Shown: in pieces, positions 17,704 to 25,626 of the stretch
Layout: each line of letters starts with the position of its first letter
How positions within the stretch are numbered: position 1 is the first letter of the stretch
NCBI RefSeq assembly: GCF_001552615.1
Contig: NZ_BCRN01000025.1
Location: 1 to 55,966 of the forward strand
Reading direction: 5' to 3'
Length of the DNA stretch: 55,966 bases
Origin: Millisia brevis NBRC 105863
GTDB taxonomy: Bacteria > Actinomycetota > Actinomycetes > Mycobacteriales > Mycobacteriaceae
The notes under the pieces: model-generated
What the model was told of the DNA's origin: nothing
Seen by the model: only the letters and a program-made list of their open reading frames with translations
The model's database searches: none
Position numbers and translations under genes: made by a program

Positions 17704-19628
17704 CCGACACACAGTCGACGACCGAAACCGAGCCGGTGGCCCAGTGGACTCCGGGTGATGTCTCCGGAACGCGGCTGGCCGACTTCGCCCGTTCGGTCGG
17801 CCACGGCGACGATTCGTGGTCCGACCTTTTACGCTGGTCGATCGAGGATATCGACGGATTCTGGACGGCGATCTGGGAGTACTTCGGCTTCCCGGCCGGC
17901 ACTCGCGCGCTGCCCGGCGAGCCGCCGACCGAAGCGATGGTCGACTCCGCCCGCTGGTTCCCCGGCGCGACGGTCAACTATGCGGCCTCCGCGCTGAACG
18001 CCGGCGGCAGCATCGTCGCCCTCGACGAGGACGGCTCGCGCCGGGTCCTCTCGGCCGACGACATCCGGGAGTCGGTGGCCGCGTTGGCCGCTCGCCTGCT
18101 CGACCTCGGCGTCGGCCCCGGTGATCGGGTGGTCGGCTATCTGCCGAATATCCCCGAGGCGGCGATCGCGCTGCTGGCGACCGCGAGCATCGGCGCGATC
18201 TGGGCCGGCTGCGGACAGGACTACGCCCCCGCCGCGGCGATCGACCGGCTCGGTCAACTCGAACCGGTGGTGTTGATCGCCGCCGACGGATACCGCTACG
18301 GCGGCAAGCAGCACGACAAGCGGTCCGACCTCGGGGTATTGCGGGCCGGCATCCCGTCCTTGCGCGCCACGATCGTCGCCTCCCGCCTCGGCCTCGAGGT
18401 CGACGGAGCCGAGTCCTGGCCGGCGCCGGGCGCGCAGCCCGCCGGCGAGTGGCCGGTACCGGTGCCATTCGACTATCCGCTGTGGGTGGTCTTCTCGTCC
18501 GGGACCACCGGCAAGCCGAAGGGCATCGTGCACGGCCACGGCGGCGTGATCCTCGAACACCTCAAATCGCTTGCCCTGCAGTCCGACCTGAGCGCCGACG
18601 ACGTCTTCTTCTGGTACACCTCGCCCAGTTGGATGATGTGGAACTACCAGGTGTCCGGTCTGCTGGTCGGCGCGCGGATCATCACCTTCGACGGCAGTCC
18701 CGCTCATCCCGGACTGTTCGACCTGGCCGAGTCCGAGGGTGTCACCTTCCTGGGCACCAGCCCCGGCTACGTGCTGTCGGTCCGCAAGGCGGGGGCAACG
18801 CCGAATCCCGGTGCGCTGCGGTCGATCGGCGTCACCGGCGCGACCCTGCCGCCGGACTCCTGCGCCTGGCTCGGCGAACAACTCGGCGTGCCGGTGGCCT
18901 CGCTGTCGGGCGGTACCGATGTCGTCTCCGGCTTCGTCGGATGGACCCCGTGGGTGCCGGTCTGGGCCGGCGAGATCTCCACCGCCCTGCTCGGGGTCGA
19001 CCTGCGCGCGCTCGGACCGAACGGCACACCGGTGATCGGTGAGGTGGGCGAGTTGGTGATCGCCAAGCCGATGCCGTCGATGCCGGTGCACTTCTGGAAC
19101 GACCCGGACGGCGCCCGGTATCGGGCGGCCTATTTCGACGACTACCCCGGCTACTGGCGGCACGGCGACTGGGTGACCATCACCGACCGCGGCTCGGTCA
19201 TCATGCACGGCCGATCGGATTCGACGTTGAACCGCAACGGCATTCGTATGGGCAGCGCGGACATCTACCAGGTGGTCGAGGCGTTCGAGGAGATCGCCGA
19301 GGCCTTGGTGCTCGGCATCGAGGACGACGCCGGCGGCTACTGGATGCCGTTGTTCGTGGTGCCCGCCGAGGGGCAGGAGATCACCGAGGATCTGATCGAC
19401 CGCCTCGCCGCCGCGATCCGGGTACAGGCCTCGCCGCGGCACGTGCCGGACGAGGTGATCGTCGTATCCGCGATCCCGCATACCCGCACCGGCAAGAAAC
19501 TCGAGGTGCCCCTCAAGCGCCTCTTCCAGGGCGGCGACCAGGCGACGGTCGTCGACCGCACCGCCATCGACTCCACCGAAGCCTTCGACGAGTTCGTCGC
19601 CATCGGAGAACGCCGCCGCCGCGGCTGA
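17700..19628 (+). CDS. Acetoacetate--CoA ligase (acetoacetyl-CoA synthetase)
   Basis: 642 aa, ANL superfamily adenylating enzyme with the long N-terminal extension of acetoacetyl-CoA synthetases (MEW-like opening, WSIEDIDGFWTAIWEYF). ATP loop VVFSSGTTGKPKGIVH, WMMWNYQVSGLLVGA, SGGTDVV, and the C-terminal lid lysine in HTRTGKKLEVPLKRL. It makes acetoacetyl-CoA from acetoacetate, CoA and ATP, which salvages the product of the preceding lyase. That replaces the CoA-transferase (scoAB) found in the M. tuberculosis version of the cluster. ATG overlaps the citE stop (ATGA). It is the last gene of the operon; a terminator follows at 19638. Confidence 0.92.
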   Translation: MTDTQSTTETEPVAQWTPGDVSGTRLADFARSVGHGDDSWSDLLRWSIEDIDGFWTAIWEYFGFPAGTRALPGEPPTEAMVDSARWFPGATVNYAASALNAGGSIVALDEDGSRRVLSADDIRESVAALAARLLDLGVGPGDRVVGYLPNIPEAAIALLATASIGAIWAGCGQDYAPAAAIDRLGQLEPVVLIAADGYRYGGKQHDKRSDLGVLRAGIPSLRATIVASRLGLEVDGAESWPAPGAQPAGEWPVPVPFDYPLWVVFSSGTTGKPKGIVHGHGGVILEHLKSLALQSDLSADDVFFWYTSPSWMMWNYQVSGLLVGARIITFDGSPAHPGLFDLAESEGVTFLGTSPGYVLSVRKAGATPNPGALRSIGVTGATLPPDSCAWLGEQLGVPVASLSGGTDVVSGFVGWTPWVPVWAGEISTALLGVDLRALGPNGTPVIGEVGELVIAKPMPSMPVHFWNDPDGARYRAAYFDDYPGYWRHGDWVTITDRGSVIMHGRSDSTLNRNGIRMGSADIYQVVEAFEEIAEALVLGIEDDAGGYWMPLFVVPAEGQEITEDLIDRLAAAIRVQASPRHVPDEVIVVSAIPHTRTGKKLEVPLKRLFQGGDQATVVDRTAIDSTEAFDEFVAIGERRRRG

Positions 19629-19637
19629 CTTTCCGAC

Positions 19638-19684
19638 GATCCGGTCCCCGAAGCCGCGCTCACCGCGGGTTCGGGGACCGGATC
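19638..19684. terminator. Bidirectional hairpin terminator overlapping the TetR 3' end
   Basis: Perfect 15-bp arms GATCCGGTCCCCGAA (19638-19652) and TTCGGGGACCGGATC (19670-19684), with an inner CCGCG/CGCGG stem. It ends the leucine operon on the plus strand, and its right arm lies inside the last codons of the convergent TetR gene. Confidence 0.75.
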
Positions 19685-20319
19685 GCGTCGGTGGACGGGG
19701 CGAGGGTCCAGCCGAGGCGCACGGATTCGCGGCAGCGGGCGGGGTCGTCGCCGGCGCCGATGTACAGGGCGGTCAGCAGCGGGACGGCGTGATCGAGGGC
19801 GGCGTCCGGTAGGGGTCCGGTCGCGACCAGGGACGCCAGGCCGTGGCCGATCACCCAGGCGCGGGTGGCGAACTCGACCGGATCGGTGTCGGTCGAGAAG
19901 CGCCCCGCCGCCACCGCCCGCTGCGCGCCGATCACCAGACTGCGCAGGGTGTCGTTGGCCGACTCCGGGTCGGGCAGAGCGAAGCCCTCGTCGAACATCA
20001 CCCGGTAGAGATCCGGGTTGGCCAGGGCGTTCGACACATAGGCGACGCCCAGCGCGGTCAGATCCCGCACCGGGTCGTCGGTTGTGCGGACGGCGGACAG
20101 GGCCGACGACAGTTCGGTGAATCCCTCCTGGCGCAGCGCCGACCAGAGGCCGGGCAGGCTGCCGAAATGGGTGTAGACCGCCATGGTCGATACGCCGGTG
20201 CCGGAGACGAGCGAGCGGATGGTGATCGGCTCGCGGACCCGTAGCATCTGCGCCGCGCGATCGAGCAACTGTGCTCGTACGGCGGGGTCCTTGAGTCGTG
20301 CCACTCGCGAATCATACAT
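19660..20319 (-). CDS. TetR-family transcriptional regulator
   Basis: 219 aa. N-terminal helix-turn-helix (about residues 15-60): RAAQMLRVREPITIRSLVSGTGVSTMAVYTHFGSLPGLWSAL read in segments, followed by a TetR C-terminal domain with FADE-like helices (LALPDPESANDTLRSLVIGA region). It faces the leucine operon convergently and is divergent from the DUF2252 gene, which is a possible target. ACATA-N7-TATGT (20316-20332) overlaps its start codon and may be an autoregulatory site, though the arms are only 5 bp. The ligand is unknown. It does not resemble the mycofactocin regulator MftR. Confidence 0.85.
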   Translation of the reverse strand: MYDSRVARLKDPAVRAQLLDRAAQMLRVREPITIRSLVSGTGVSTMAVYTHFGSLPGLWSALRQEGFTELSSALSAVRTTDDPVRDLTALGVAYVSNALANPDLYRVMFDEGFALPDPESANDTLRSLVIGAQRAVAAGRFSTDTDPVEFATRAWVIGHGLASLVATGPLPDAALDHAVPLLTALYIGAGDDPARCRESVRLGWTLAPSTDAIRSPNPR

Positions 20320-20428
20320 AGCGGCGTTATGTTACGGGTAGCGGCGACTCATTCTCGGCCGATCAGCCCGTGAGGCCGCGACCGGGGCATACTCTCGCAA
20401 ACGGGATCGGTCGACCGAAGGGGACACG

Positions 20429-21823
20429 ATGACGGCAGTTACCGAACAGCCACGGCAGCGGCCGCGCTGGCGAGCCACCGACCAGGCCTCCGCCACCGCG
20501 GAGGATGGCCGCGCGGCGCGGAAGGTGGCGCCGCGCAAGAAGAGTGCGCAGTGGGATCCCTCGGCCCGCACCGCCCCGGCGCTCGACCGGCTGCGCGCCC
20601 AGGAAGCGGTCCGCGATCACACCCTGTTGCCGATCCGCTACGCGCGCATGGCCTCCTCGCCGTGGGCCTATCTGCGCGGCGCCGCCGCGGTGATGGCGGC
20701 CGACCTGGCGAGCGCCCCGCATTCGGGTCTGACCGTCCAGATGTGCGGTGACGCGCATGTCCTCAACTTCGGCCTGTGGGCGTCGCCCGAACGTCAATTG
20801 CTCTTCGACGCACGCGATTTCGACGAGACCTTGCCCGGTCCCTTCGAGTGGGACGTCAAGCGGTTGGTGACCAGCATCCACGTGCTCGCCGCGACCGAGG
20901 GGATCGCCGGATCGGTCGCGGAGGACGCGGTCGCCTCGGCGTTGAACGCGTACTGCACCAATATGCGCCGCTACGCGACGTGTGGGGAGCTCGAGGTGTG
21001 GTACGACCGGATCACCGCGGAGATGAACATCTCCCAGCTCGACTCCTCGGACGCCGACCGCATGGAGCGCTCGATCCGCAAGCAGAGCAAGAAACGCTCC
21101 TCCGCCGGAGCTACCGCCGCGGTGACCGAGGTGGTCGACGGCCGTCGTCGTATCACCGAGGCGCCGCCGAAGCGGATGCACTACAGCCTCAATGCCGAGG
21201 AGGAGGTCAGCGTCTTCGAGCAGATCTGGGTCACCTACCTCGCGTCGATCCCGCCGCACCTGACCCGGTTGGTCTCCCGCTTCCATCGCGAGGACACCGT
21301 GCAACAGGTCGTCGGTGTCGGCAGCGTCGGCATGCGGGTCTACCTGCACCTGATGGAGGGGGACAGCGGCAACGAGCCGGTGCTCTTCCAGGTCAAGCAG
21401 GCCACCGCATCGGTCTACGAACCGTTTCTGCAGCCGAGCCCCTTCGACAACCACGGTCAGCGGGTGACGGTGGGGCAGCGGCTGATGCAGACCGCCAGCG
21501 ACGTCTTCCTCGGGCACGTGCGGGTCGATGAGCACGACTACTACGTGCGGCAGTTCCGCGACATGAAGATCATCCCGGACGGCCGGCAGATTTCCGGGAT
21601 CCTGCCTCAGTTCGCCGGCTTCTGTGGTCACGCCCTGGCGAAATCCCATGCGCGCAGCGGGGATCCGGCCGCGATCGATGGATACATCGGCGGCGGCCCC
21701 ACTTTCCGCAGCGCGATGGCCGACTATGCGCGCGCGTACGCCCAGCAGACGGTCGATGATCACGCCGAGCTGGTGGCCGCGATCGACGCCGGCACGGTGC
21801 CCACCACCGACACCCCTTGGTGA
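20429..21823 (+). CDS. DUF2252 protein (kinase-like fold, function unknown)
   Basis: 464 aa, full length for DUF2252. Conserved blocks: RYARMASSPWAYLRGAAAVM near residue 68, QMCGDAHVLNFGLWASPERQLLFDARDFDET (HxxN...DFDE, resembling the catalytic HxN and DFD of protein kinase-like folds), PFEWDVKRLVTS, VFQVKQATASVYEP, QRLMQTASDVFLG, YYVRQFRDMKIIPD and CGHALAKSHARSGD. Related proteins are common in actinobacteria, but no reaction is established. The gene has AAGGGGA before the ATG and a TACTCT box near 20390 as a likely -10. It stands alone, bounded by a terminator at 21829. Confidence 0.88.
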   Translation: MTAVTEQPRQRPRWRATDQASATAEDGRAARKVAPRKKSAQWDPSARTAPALDRLRAQEAVRDHTLLPIRYARMASSPWAYLRGAAAVMAADLASAPHSGLTVQMCGDAHVLNFGLWASPERQLLFDARDFDETLPGPFEWDVKRLVTSIHVLAATEGIAGSVAEDAVASALNAYCTNMRRYATCGELEVWYDRITAEMNISQLDSSDADRMERSIRKQSKKRSSAGATAAVTEVVDGRRRITEAPPKRMHYSLNAEEEVSVFEQIWVTYLASIPPHLTRLVSRFHREDTVQQVVGVGSVGMRVYLHLMEGDSGNEPVLFQVKQATASVYEPFLQPSPFDNHGQRVTVGQRLMQTASDVFLGHVRVDEHDYYVRQFRDMKIIPDGRQISGILPQFAGFCGHALAKSHARSGDPAAIDGYIGGGPTFRSAMADYARAYAQQTVDDHAELVAAIDAGTVPTTDTPW

Positions 21824-21828
21824 ACTGC

Positions 21829-21860
21829 GATCCGGGCCGCGCGATGTCGCGGCCCGGATC
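21829..21860. terminator. Bidirectional hairpin terminator
   Basis: 13-bp perfect stem GATCCGGGCCGCG (21829-21841) / CGCGGCCCGGATC (21848-21860), loop CGATGT, between the convergent DUF2252 and M48 genes. Confidence 0.75.
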
Positions 21861-21863
21861 GGT

Positions 21864-22904
21864 TCAGTCGGAGTGTCCCGGCCGCAGCAGCTTCCCGGCC
21901 GCGCCACCGACCGTCGACCCGAACGTCGCGATCATCCTGATCAACGGGTCTGCGGTCTCCGAGGCGGAGTCACGGTAGGAGCGGGCGGCCGACTTCAGGT
22001 CATCGGCAAAGGTGGCGCCGTTCGCGTCGTCCCCGCGGCGCGGGTAGATGCCGGCCAGGATCGTGCGGTAGTCCTCCGAGGCCGCCCACTTCTGCAGCTG
22101 TGCAGCGCGCACCACCGCCAGCGGATGGGTGGTGGTCTCGACGGTGCGCAGCTTGTGGATGCTGTCGCGCACGTCGGTGGTGCCCATGTACTCCTCGGCC
22201 TGGCGCAGGAACGACGGCAGATCGATGTCCGACATCTTCGTCGCCCCGGCCAGATAGGCGTGCAGCCGCAGCGCCGCCGGTGGGTCCTGTCCGCAGAGCA
22301 GGCCGGCGCGGTCCGCGCTGAGTTCGGCCTTGCGGAACCACTCCATCAGCGCCGCGATCACCGCGCGGATGCCCAGGGCGCCGCCGGGGATCGCCGCGGC
22401 GACCGACTGCATGTTCAGCAGGCGGATCAGCAGGGTCCGGAAGACCGCGTGGCCGCTGAGGATGTGGCCGAGTTCGTGCCCGATCGTGAACCGCAGGCTC
22501 TCGGCGTCGGTCGCCTCGAGCAGGGCCGTAGTGATCACCACAAACGGCTGGTCGATGCCGATCGCCATCGCGTTCACATCGGGGCTGCGCTGCACGAAGA
22601 GCGTCGGCGGCTCGATGTCGAGGATGCGGGCGCAGTCCTCGCGCAGCTCATGGACCTGCGGGTACTGCTTCGGGCCGACACGCACGCTGGACGCCAACGC
22701 CATCAGCCGCTCGCCGCGTTCGGGGAAGGCGCCGGAGATGCCCCGCAGGATCTCGCTGACCCCGGGGGCGGCCCGCAACGCCGCGACCGCGCCGCGATCG
22801 GCGGGGTGCTCGTAGGCGCGCGGACTGATCCCGGGGAATCGCACCCGTCCCGACATCGTCGGCACGATCTCGACGGTGTCCCTGTCCTGTCCGCCATCGG
22901 CCAT
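21864..22904 (-). CDS. M48-family zinc metallopeptidase
   Basis: 346 aa. Zinc site HELGH (H143-E144...H147) with the third-ligand motif AELSADRAG (E194) is intact, so a catalytically competent M48 peptidase is expected. A hydrophobic stretch from ~157 to 190 (TLLIRLLNMQSVAAAI...VIAALMEWF) lies between them, as in HtpX-like enzymes, and may insert into the membrane. A C-terminal helix region includes TTDVRDSIHKLRTVETTTHPLAVVR read in segments. ATG 22904 is chosen with AGGGAAGGGG just upstream; a longer frame to 22994 has no ribosome site. Targets are unknown, with membrane protein quality control a family-based guess. Confidence 0.85.
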   Translation of the reverse strand: MADGGQDRDTVEIVPTMSGRVRFPGISPRAYEHPADRGAVAALRAAPGVSEILRGISGAFPERGERLMALASSVRVGPKQYPQVHELREDCARILDIEPPTLFVQRSPDVNAMAIGIDQPFVVITTALLEATDAESLRFTIGHELGHILSGHAVFRTLLIRLLNMQSVAAAIPGGALGIRAVIAALMEWFRKAELSADRAGLLCGQDPPAALRLHAYLAGATKMSDIDLPSFLRQAEEYMGTTDVRDSIHKLRTVETTTHPLAVVRAAQLQKWAASEDYRTILAGIYPRRGDDANGATFADDLKSAARSYRDSASETADPLIRMIATFGSTVGGAAGKLLRPGHSD

Positions 22905-23089
22905 CGGCCACCCCTTCCCTCGCACGCCATTGTGCCCCGTTCCCCGACCGCGTCGAGGAGACCGTTTCCGGACGCGGGAAAGGGCCGCCCTCACCGATCG
23001 CCGCCCGGAGCGGTCCGAAGGGGGGAGGGCCCCGGCCTATCCTTTCGGCGGGTTCTCCCGCGGCGGTCGGACGGTTACTCGGAAGACCT

Positions 23090-23101
23090 ATGGTCCACCA
23101 T
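23090..23101. promoter_or_regulatory. 12-bp palindrome ATGGT-CC-ACCAT upstream of mno
   Basis: Perfect 5-bp arms around CC, 66 bp before the mno ATG, in a 262-bp gap that otherwise shows no gene. Position suits an activator or response-regulator site for the alcohol dehydrogenase promoter. No second copy was found near the other genes of the island. Confidence 0.35.
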
Positions 23102-23166
23102 CACATGGGCGCTGCACAGTGGGGGCGGTCACACCACCCGGCCACCGAACGCTCGTGAGGAGAACC

Positions 23167-24438
23167 ATGGCCATCGAACTGAATCAGATTTGGGAATTCC
23201 CCATCAAGGAGTTCCACCCCTTCCCGCGCGCCCTCATCGGCGTGGGAGCGCACGACATCCTCGGTGTCGAGGCCAAGAAGCTCGGTTTCAAGCGCTCGCT
23301 GCTGGTGACCACCGGCCTGCGCGGTTCGGGCATCATCGAGGAACTCAAGGGCAAGATCGAGTACCAGGGTGTCGACGTGGTGCTGTTCGACGAGGTCGAG
23401 TCGAACCCCAAGGACTACAACGTCATGGATGCCGCCGCGCGGTACCAGGCGGAGAAGTGTGACTCGATCATCTCGATCGGTGGCGGCTCGGCGCACGACG
23501 CAGCCAAGGGCGCGCGCATGGTGATCGCGCACGACGGCCGCAACATCAACGAGTTCGAGGGCTTCGCCAAGTCCACCAACAAGGAAGCTCCGCCGCATAT
23601 CGCCGTGTCCACCACGGCGGGCACCGGCTCGGAGACCTCGTGGGCCTACGTCATCACCGACACCTCGGATATGGACAAGCCGCACAAGTGGGTCGCCTTC
23701 GACGAACTGTCGATCTGCACCCTGGCTATCGACGACCCGCTGCTGTACTACAGCTGCCCGCAGCACTTCACCGCGTTCTGCGGCTTCGACGTGCTCGCGC
23801 ACGGCAGTGAGCCGTTCGTGTCGCGTCTGGACTTCGCTCCGTCGCTGGGCAACGCGCTCTACGCGATCGAGCTGGTCGCCAAGAACCTGCGCGAGGCCAC
23901 CTTCGAGCGCAACAACCTCGCCGCTCGTACCGGGATGATGAACGCGCAGTACATCGCGGCGCAGGCCTTCAACTCCGGCGGCCTCGGCATCATCCACTCG
24001 ATCTCGCACGCAGTCAGCGCGTTCTTCGACAGCCACCACGGCCTGAACAACGCGATCGCCCTGCCGCGCGTCTGGGAGTACAACCTGCCCAGCCGCTACG
24101 AGCACTACGCCCGTATCGCCACCGCGCTCGGTGTCGACACCACCGGCATGACGACCGTCCAGGCCGCCGACGCCGCCGTGGAAGAGGCGATCCGCCTGTC
24201 CAAGGACGTGGGCATCCCGGACAACTTCTCGCAGGTCAAGGTCAGCTCCTACGAGAAGAACCAGATGAACACCGGCAAGTACGAGGGCCGTGGCGACACG
24301 ATCCCCGGCGACGAGAAGACCGTTCGGGCGATCTCCGAGCACATTCAGGACGACTGGTGCACCCCGGGCAACCCCCGCGAGGTCACCGTCGAGTCGATGA
24401 TCCCGGTCGTCGATCACTGCATCAACGGCTCCTACTGA
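23167..24438 (+). CDS. mno: NDMA-dependent methanol/alcohol dehydrogenase (methanol:NDMA oxidoreductase, Mno/Mdo)
   Basis: 423 aa, full length. Iron-type (group III) alcohol dehydrogenase with tightly bound nicotinamide: SIISIGGGSAHDAAKGARM (dinucleotide site), STTAGTGSETSWAYV, metal-binding CGFDVLAHGSE and SISHAVSAFFDSHHG. Opening MAIELNQIWEFPIKEFHPFP is characteristic of actinobacterial Mno/Mdo. It oxidises methanol and other primary alcohols to aldehydes. In mycobacteria mycofactocin is the natural hydride acceptor, and NDMA is the artificial one. GAGGAGA precedes the ATG. A strong hairpin follows, so it may be transcribed mostly alone. The MnoSR-type pair 7 kb downstream is the probable regulator. 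Confidence 0.93.
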   Translation: MAIELNQIWEFPIKEFHPFPRALIGVGAHDILGVEAKKLGFKRSLLVTTGLRGSGIIEELKGKIEYQGVDVVLFDEVESNPKDYNVMDAAARYQAEKCDSIISIGGGSAHDAAKGARMVIAHDGRNINEFEGFAKSTNKEAPPHIAVSTTAGTGSETSWAYVITDTSDMDKPHKWVAFDELSICTLAIDDPLLYYSCPQHFTAFCGFDVLAHGSEPFVSRLDFAPSLGNALYAIELVAKNLREATFERNNLAARTGMMNAQYIAAQAFNSGGLGIIHSISHAVSAFFDSHHGLNNAIALPRVWEYNLPSRYEHYARIATALGVDTTGMTTVQAADAAVEEAIRLSKDVGIPDNFSQVKVSSYEKNQMNTGKYEGRGDTIPGDEKTVRAISEHIQDDWCTPGNPREVTVESMIPVVDHCINGSY

Positions 24439-24449
24439 TCGACCCACTT

Positions 24450-24493
24450 CGCCCGGTCTGTCGGATCGCGCTTCGCATCCGACGGACCGGGCG
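24450..24493 (+). terminator. Hairpin terminator/attenuator between mno and moxR
   Basis: 17-bp stem 24450-24466 / 24477-24493 (CGCCCGGTC...GTCGGAT with its complement), one G-T wobble, 10-nt loop, then GTCGTTGT. It lies in the 99-bp gap and should limit but perhaps not abolish read-through into the MoxR gene. Confidence 0.65.
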
Positions 24494-24537
24494 TCGTTGT
24501 ACCACCCCACGTTTCACAGAGAGGGCCATCGTTTCCG

Positions 24538-25626
24538 ATGACTAGCTTCGACACTCCCGCCGACCTGACCTCCGCGCTGCGGGAGACCGGTTACATCGCG
24601 GATGCGGACTTGGCGACCGTGGTGCATCTGGCGGTGGCCCTCGACCGTCCCCTGCTGCTGGAGGGCCCGGCCGGCGTCGGCAAGACCGAACTGGCGAAGG
24701 CGCTGGCCGAGGCCTCCGGTCGTCGCCTGGTACGCCTGCAGTGCTACGAGGGCCTCGACGACAACCGCGCCCTCTACGAATGGGACTACGCCAAGCAACT
24801 GCTGCACGTGCAGATGCTGCGCGAACGGATCGGCGGCGCGCTCGAGGCCGAGGCGACCCTCGAGGACGCCTCGCGGGCGCTCGCCAAGATCGACTTCGGC
24901 CTCTACTCGGAGAGCTTCCTCGCGCCGCGCCCGCTGCTCGACGCGATCATGTCGACCGAGCCGGTGGTCCTGCTGGTCGACGAGGTCGACCGCACCGAGG
25001 AGGCGATGGAGGCCCTGCTGCTCGAGGTGCTGGCCGAAAAGCAGGTCACCGTACCGGAAGTCGGCACCTTCACCGCCCGCACGGCGCCCTGGGTCATCCT
25101 GACCTCCAACGACACCCGCGAACTCTCCGCCGCGCTCAAGCGGCGCTGCCTGCACTACACCGTCGGCTACCCGACCGCGGAACGCGAACGCGAGATCGTG
25201 TCCTCCCGGGCCCCCGAGACCGAGGAGGGCGTGGTCGCCGAGGTCGTCGAATTGGCCCGTGAATTGCGCGACCTTCCGTTGCGCAAGGCGCCCTCGGTCT
25301 CCGAGGTCATCGACGCCGCACGCGCCGCGATGGTTCTGGACGCGCAGACCGACGGCGCCGAGCCGTCCGACGAGGACACCGCGCGCCGCCGTCGCATCCT
25401 GCTGTCGACCCTGGTCAAGTACGACACCGACCGCGAACTGATCGACCGGACCGGAACCTCCGAGCCGGTCGCGGCCGCCGCCAGGGGCTCGGCGGTGGCG
25501 GCCGGCGCCTCGGCGACCCGACCGATGAACACCACGACCGCGGCGTTCCGCGGACACGGTGGTGGCACCCGCGACAGCGGGAATCGGGGGAGCGGTTCGC
25601 GCGGCACGGGATTGCGCGGACGATGA
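24538..25626 (+). CDS. MoxR-family AAA+ ATPase
   Basis: 362 aa. Walker A EGPAGVGKTELA (residues 42-53), Walker B VVLLVDEVDR (D148-E149), sensor/arginine-finger region ILTSNDTRELSAALKRRC, then a lid domain to ~300. A Gly/Arg/Ser/Thr-rich disordered tail of ~55 residues ends the protein. MoxR ATPases act with VWA-domain partners as chaperones that load metals or mature oxidoreductases (MoxR, CoxD, NorQ families). Its VWA partner overlaps it by four bases. Location right after mno suggests it serves that alcohol dehydrogenase or another enzyme of the pathway; this is inference. Confidence 0.9.
   Translation: MTSFDTPADLTSALRETGYIADADLATVVHLAVALDRPLLLEGPAGVGKTELAKALAEASGRRLVRLQCYEGLDDNRALYEWDYAKQLLHVQMLRERIGGALEAEATLEDASRALAKIDFGLYSESFLAPRPLLDAIMSTEPVVLLVDEVDRTEEAMEALLLEVLAEKQVTVPEVGTFTARTAPWVILTSNDTRELSAALKRRCLHYTVGYPTAEREREIVSSRAPETEEGVVAEVVELARELRDLPLRKAPSVSEVIDAARAAMVLDAQTDGAEPSDEDTARRRRILLSTLVKYDTDRELIDRTGTSEPVAAAARGSAVAAGASATRPMNTTTAAFRGHGGGTRDSGNRGSGSRGTGLRGR

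Noticed and set aside
19660-20319. TetR gene as the mycofactocin regulator MftR
   Set aside because: Its helix-turn-helix region and position next to DUF2252, away from mft genes, do not resemble MftR.
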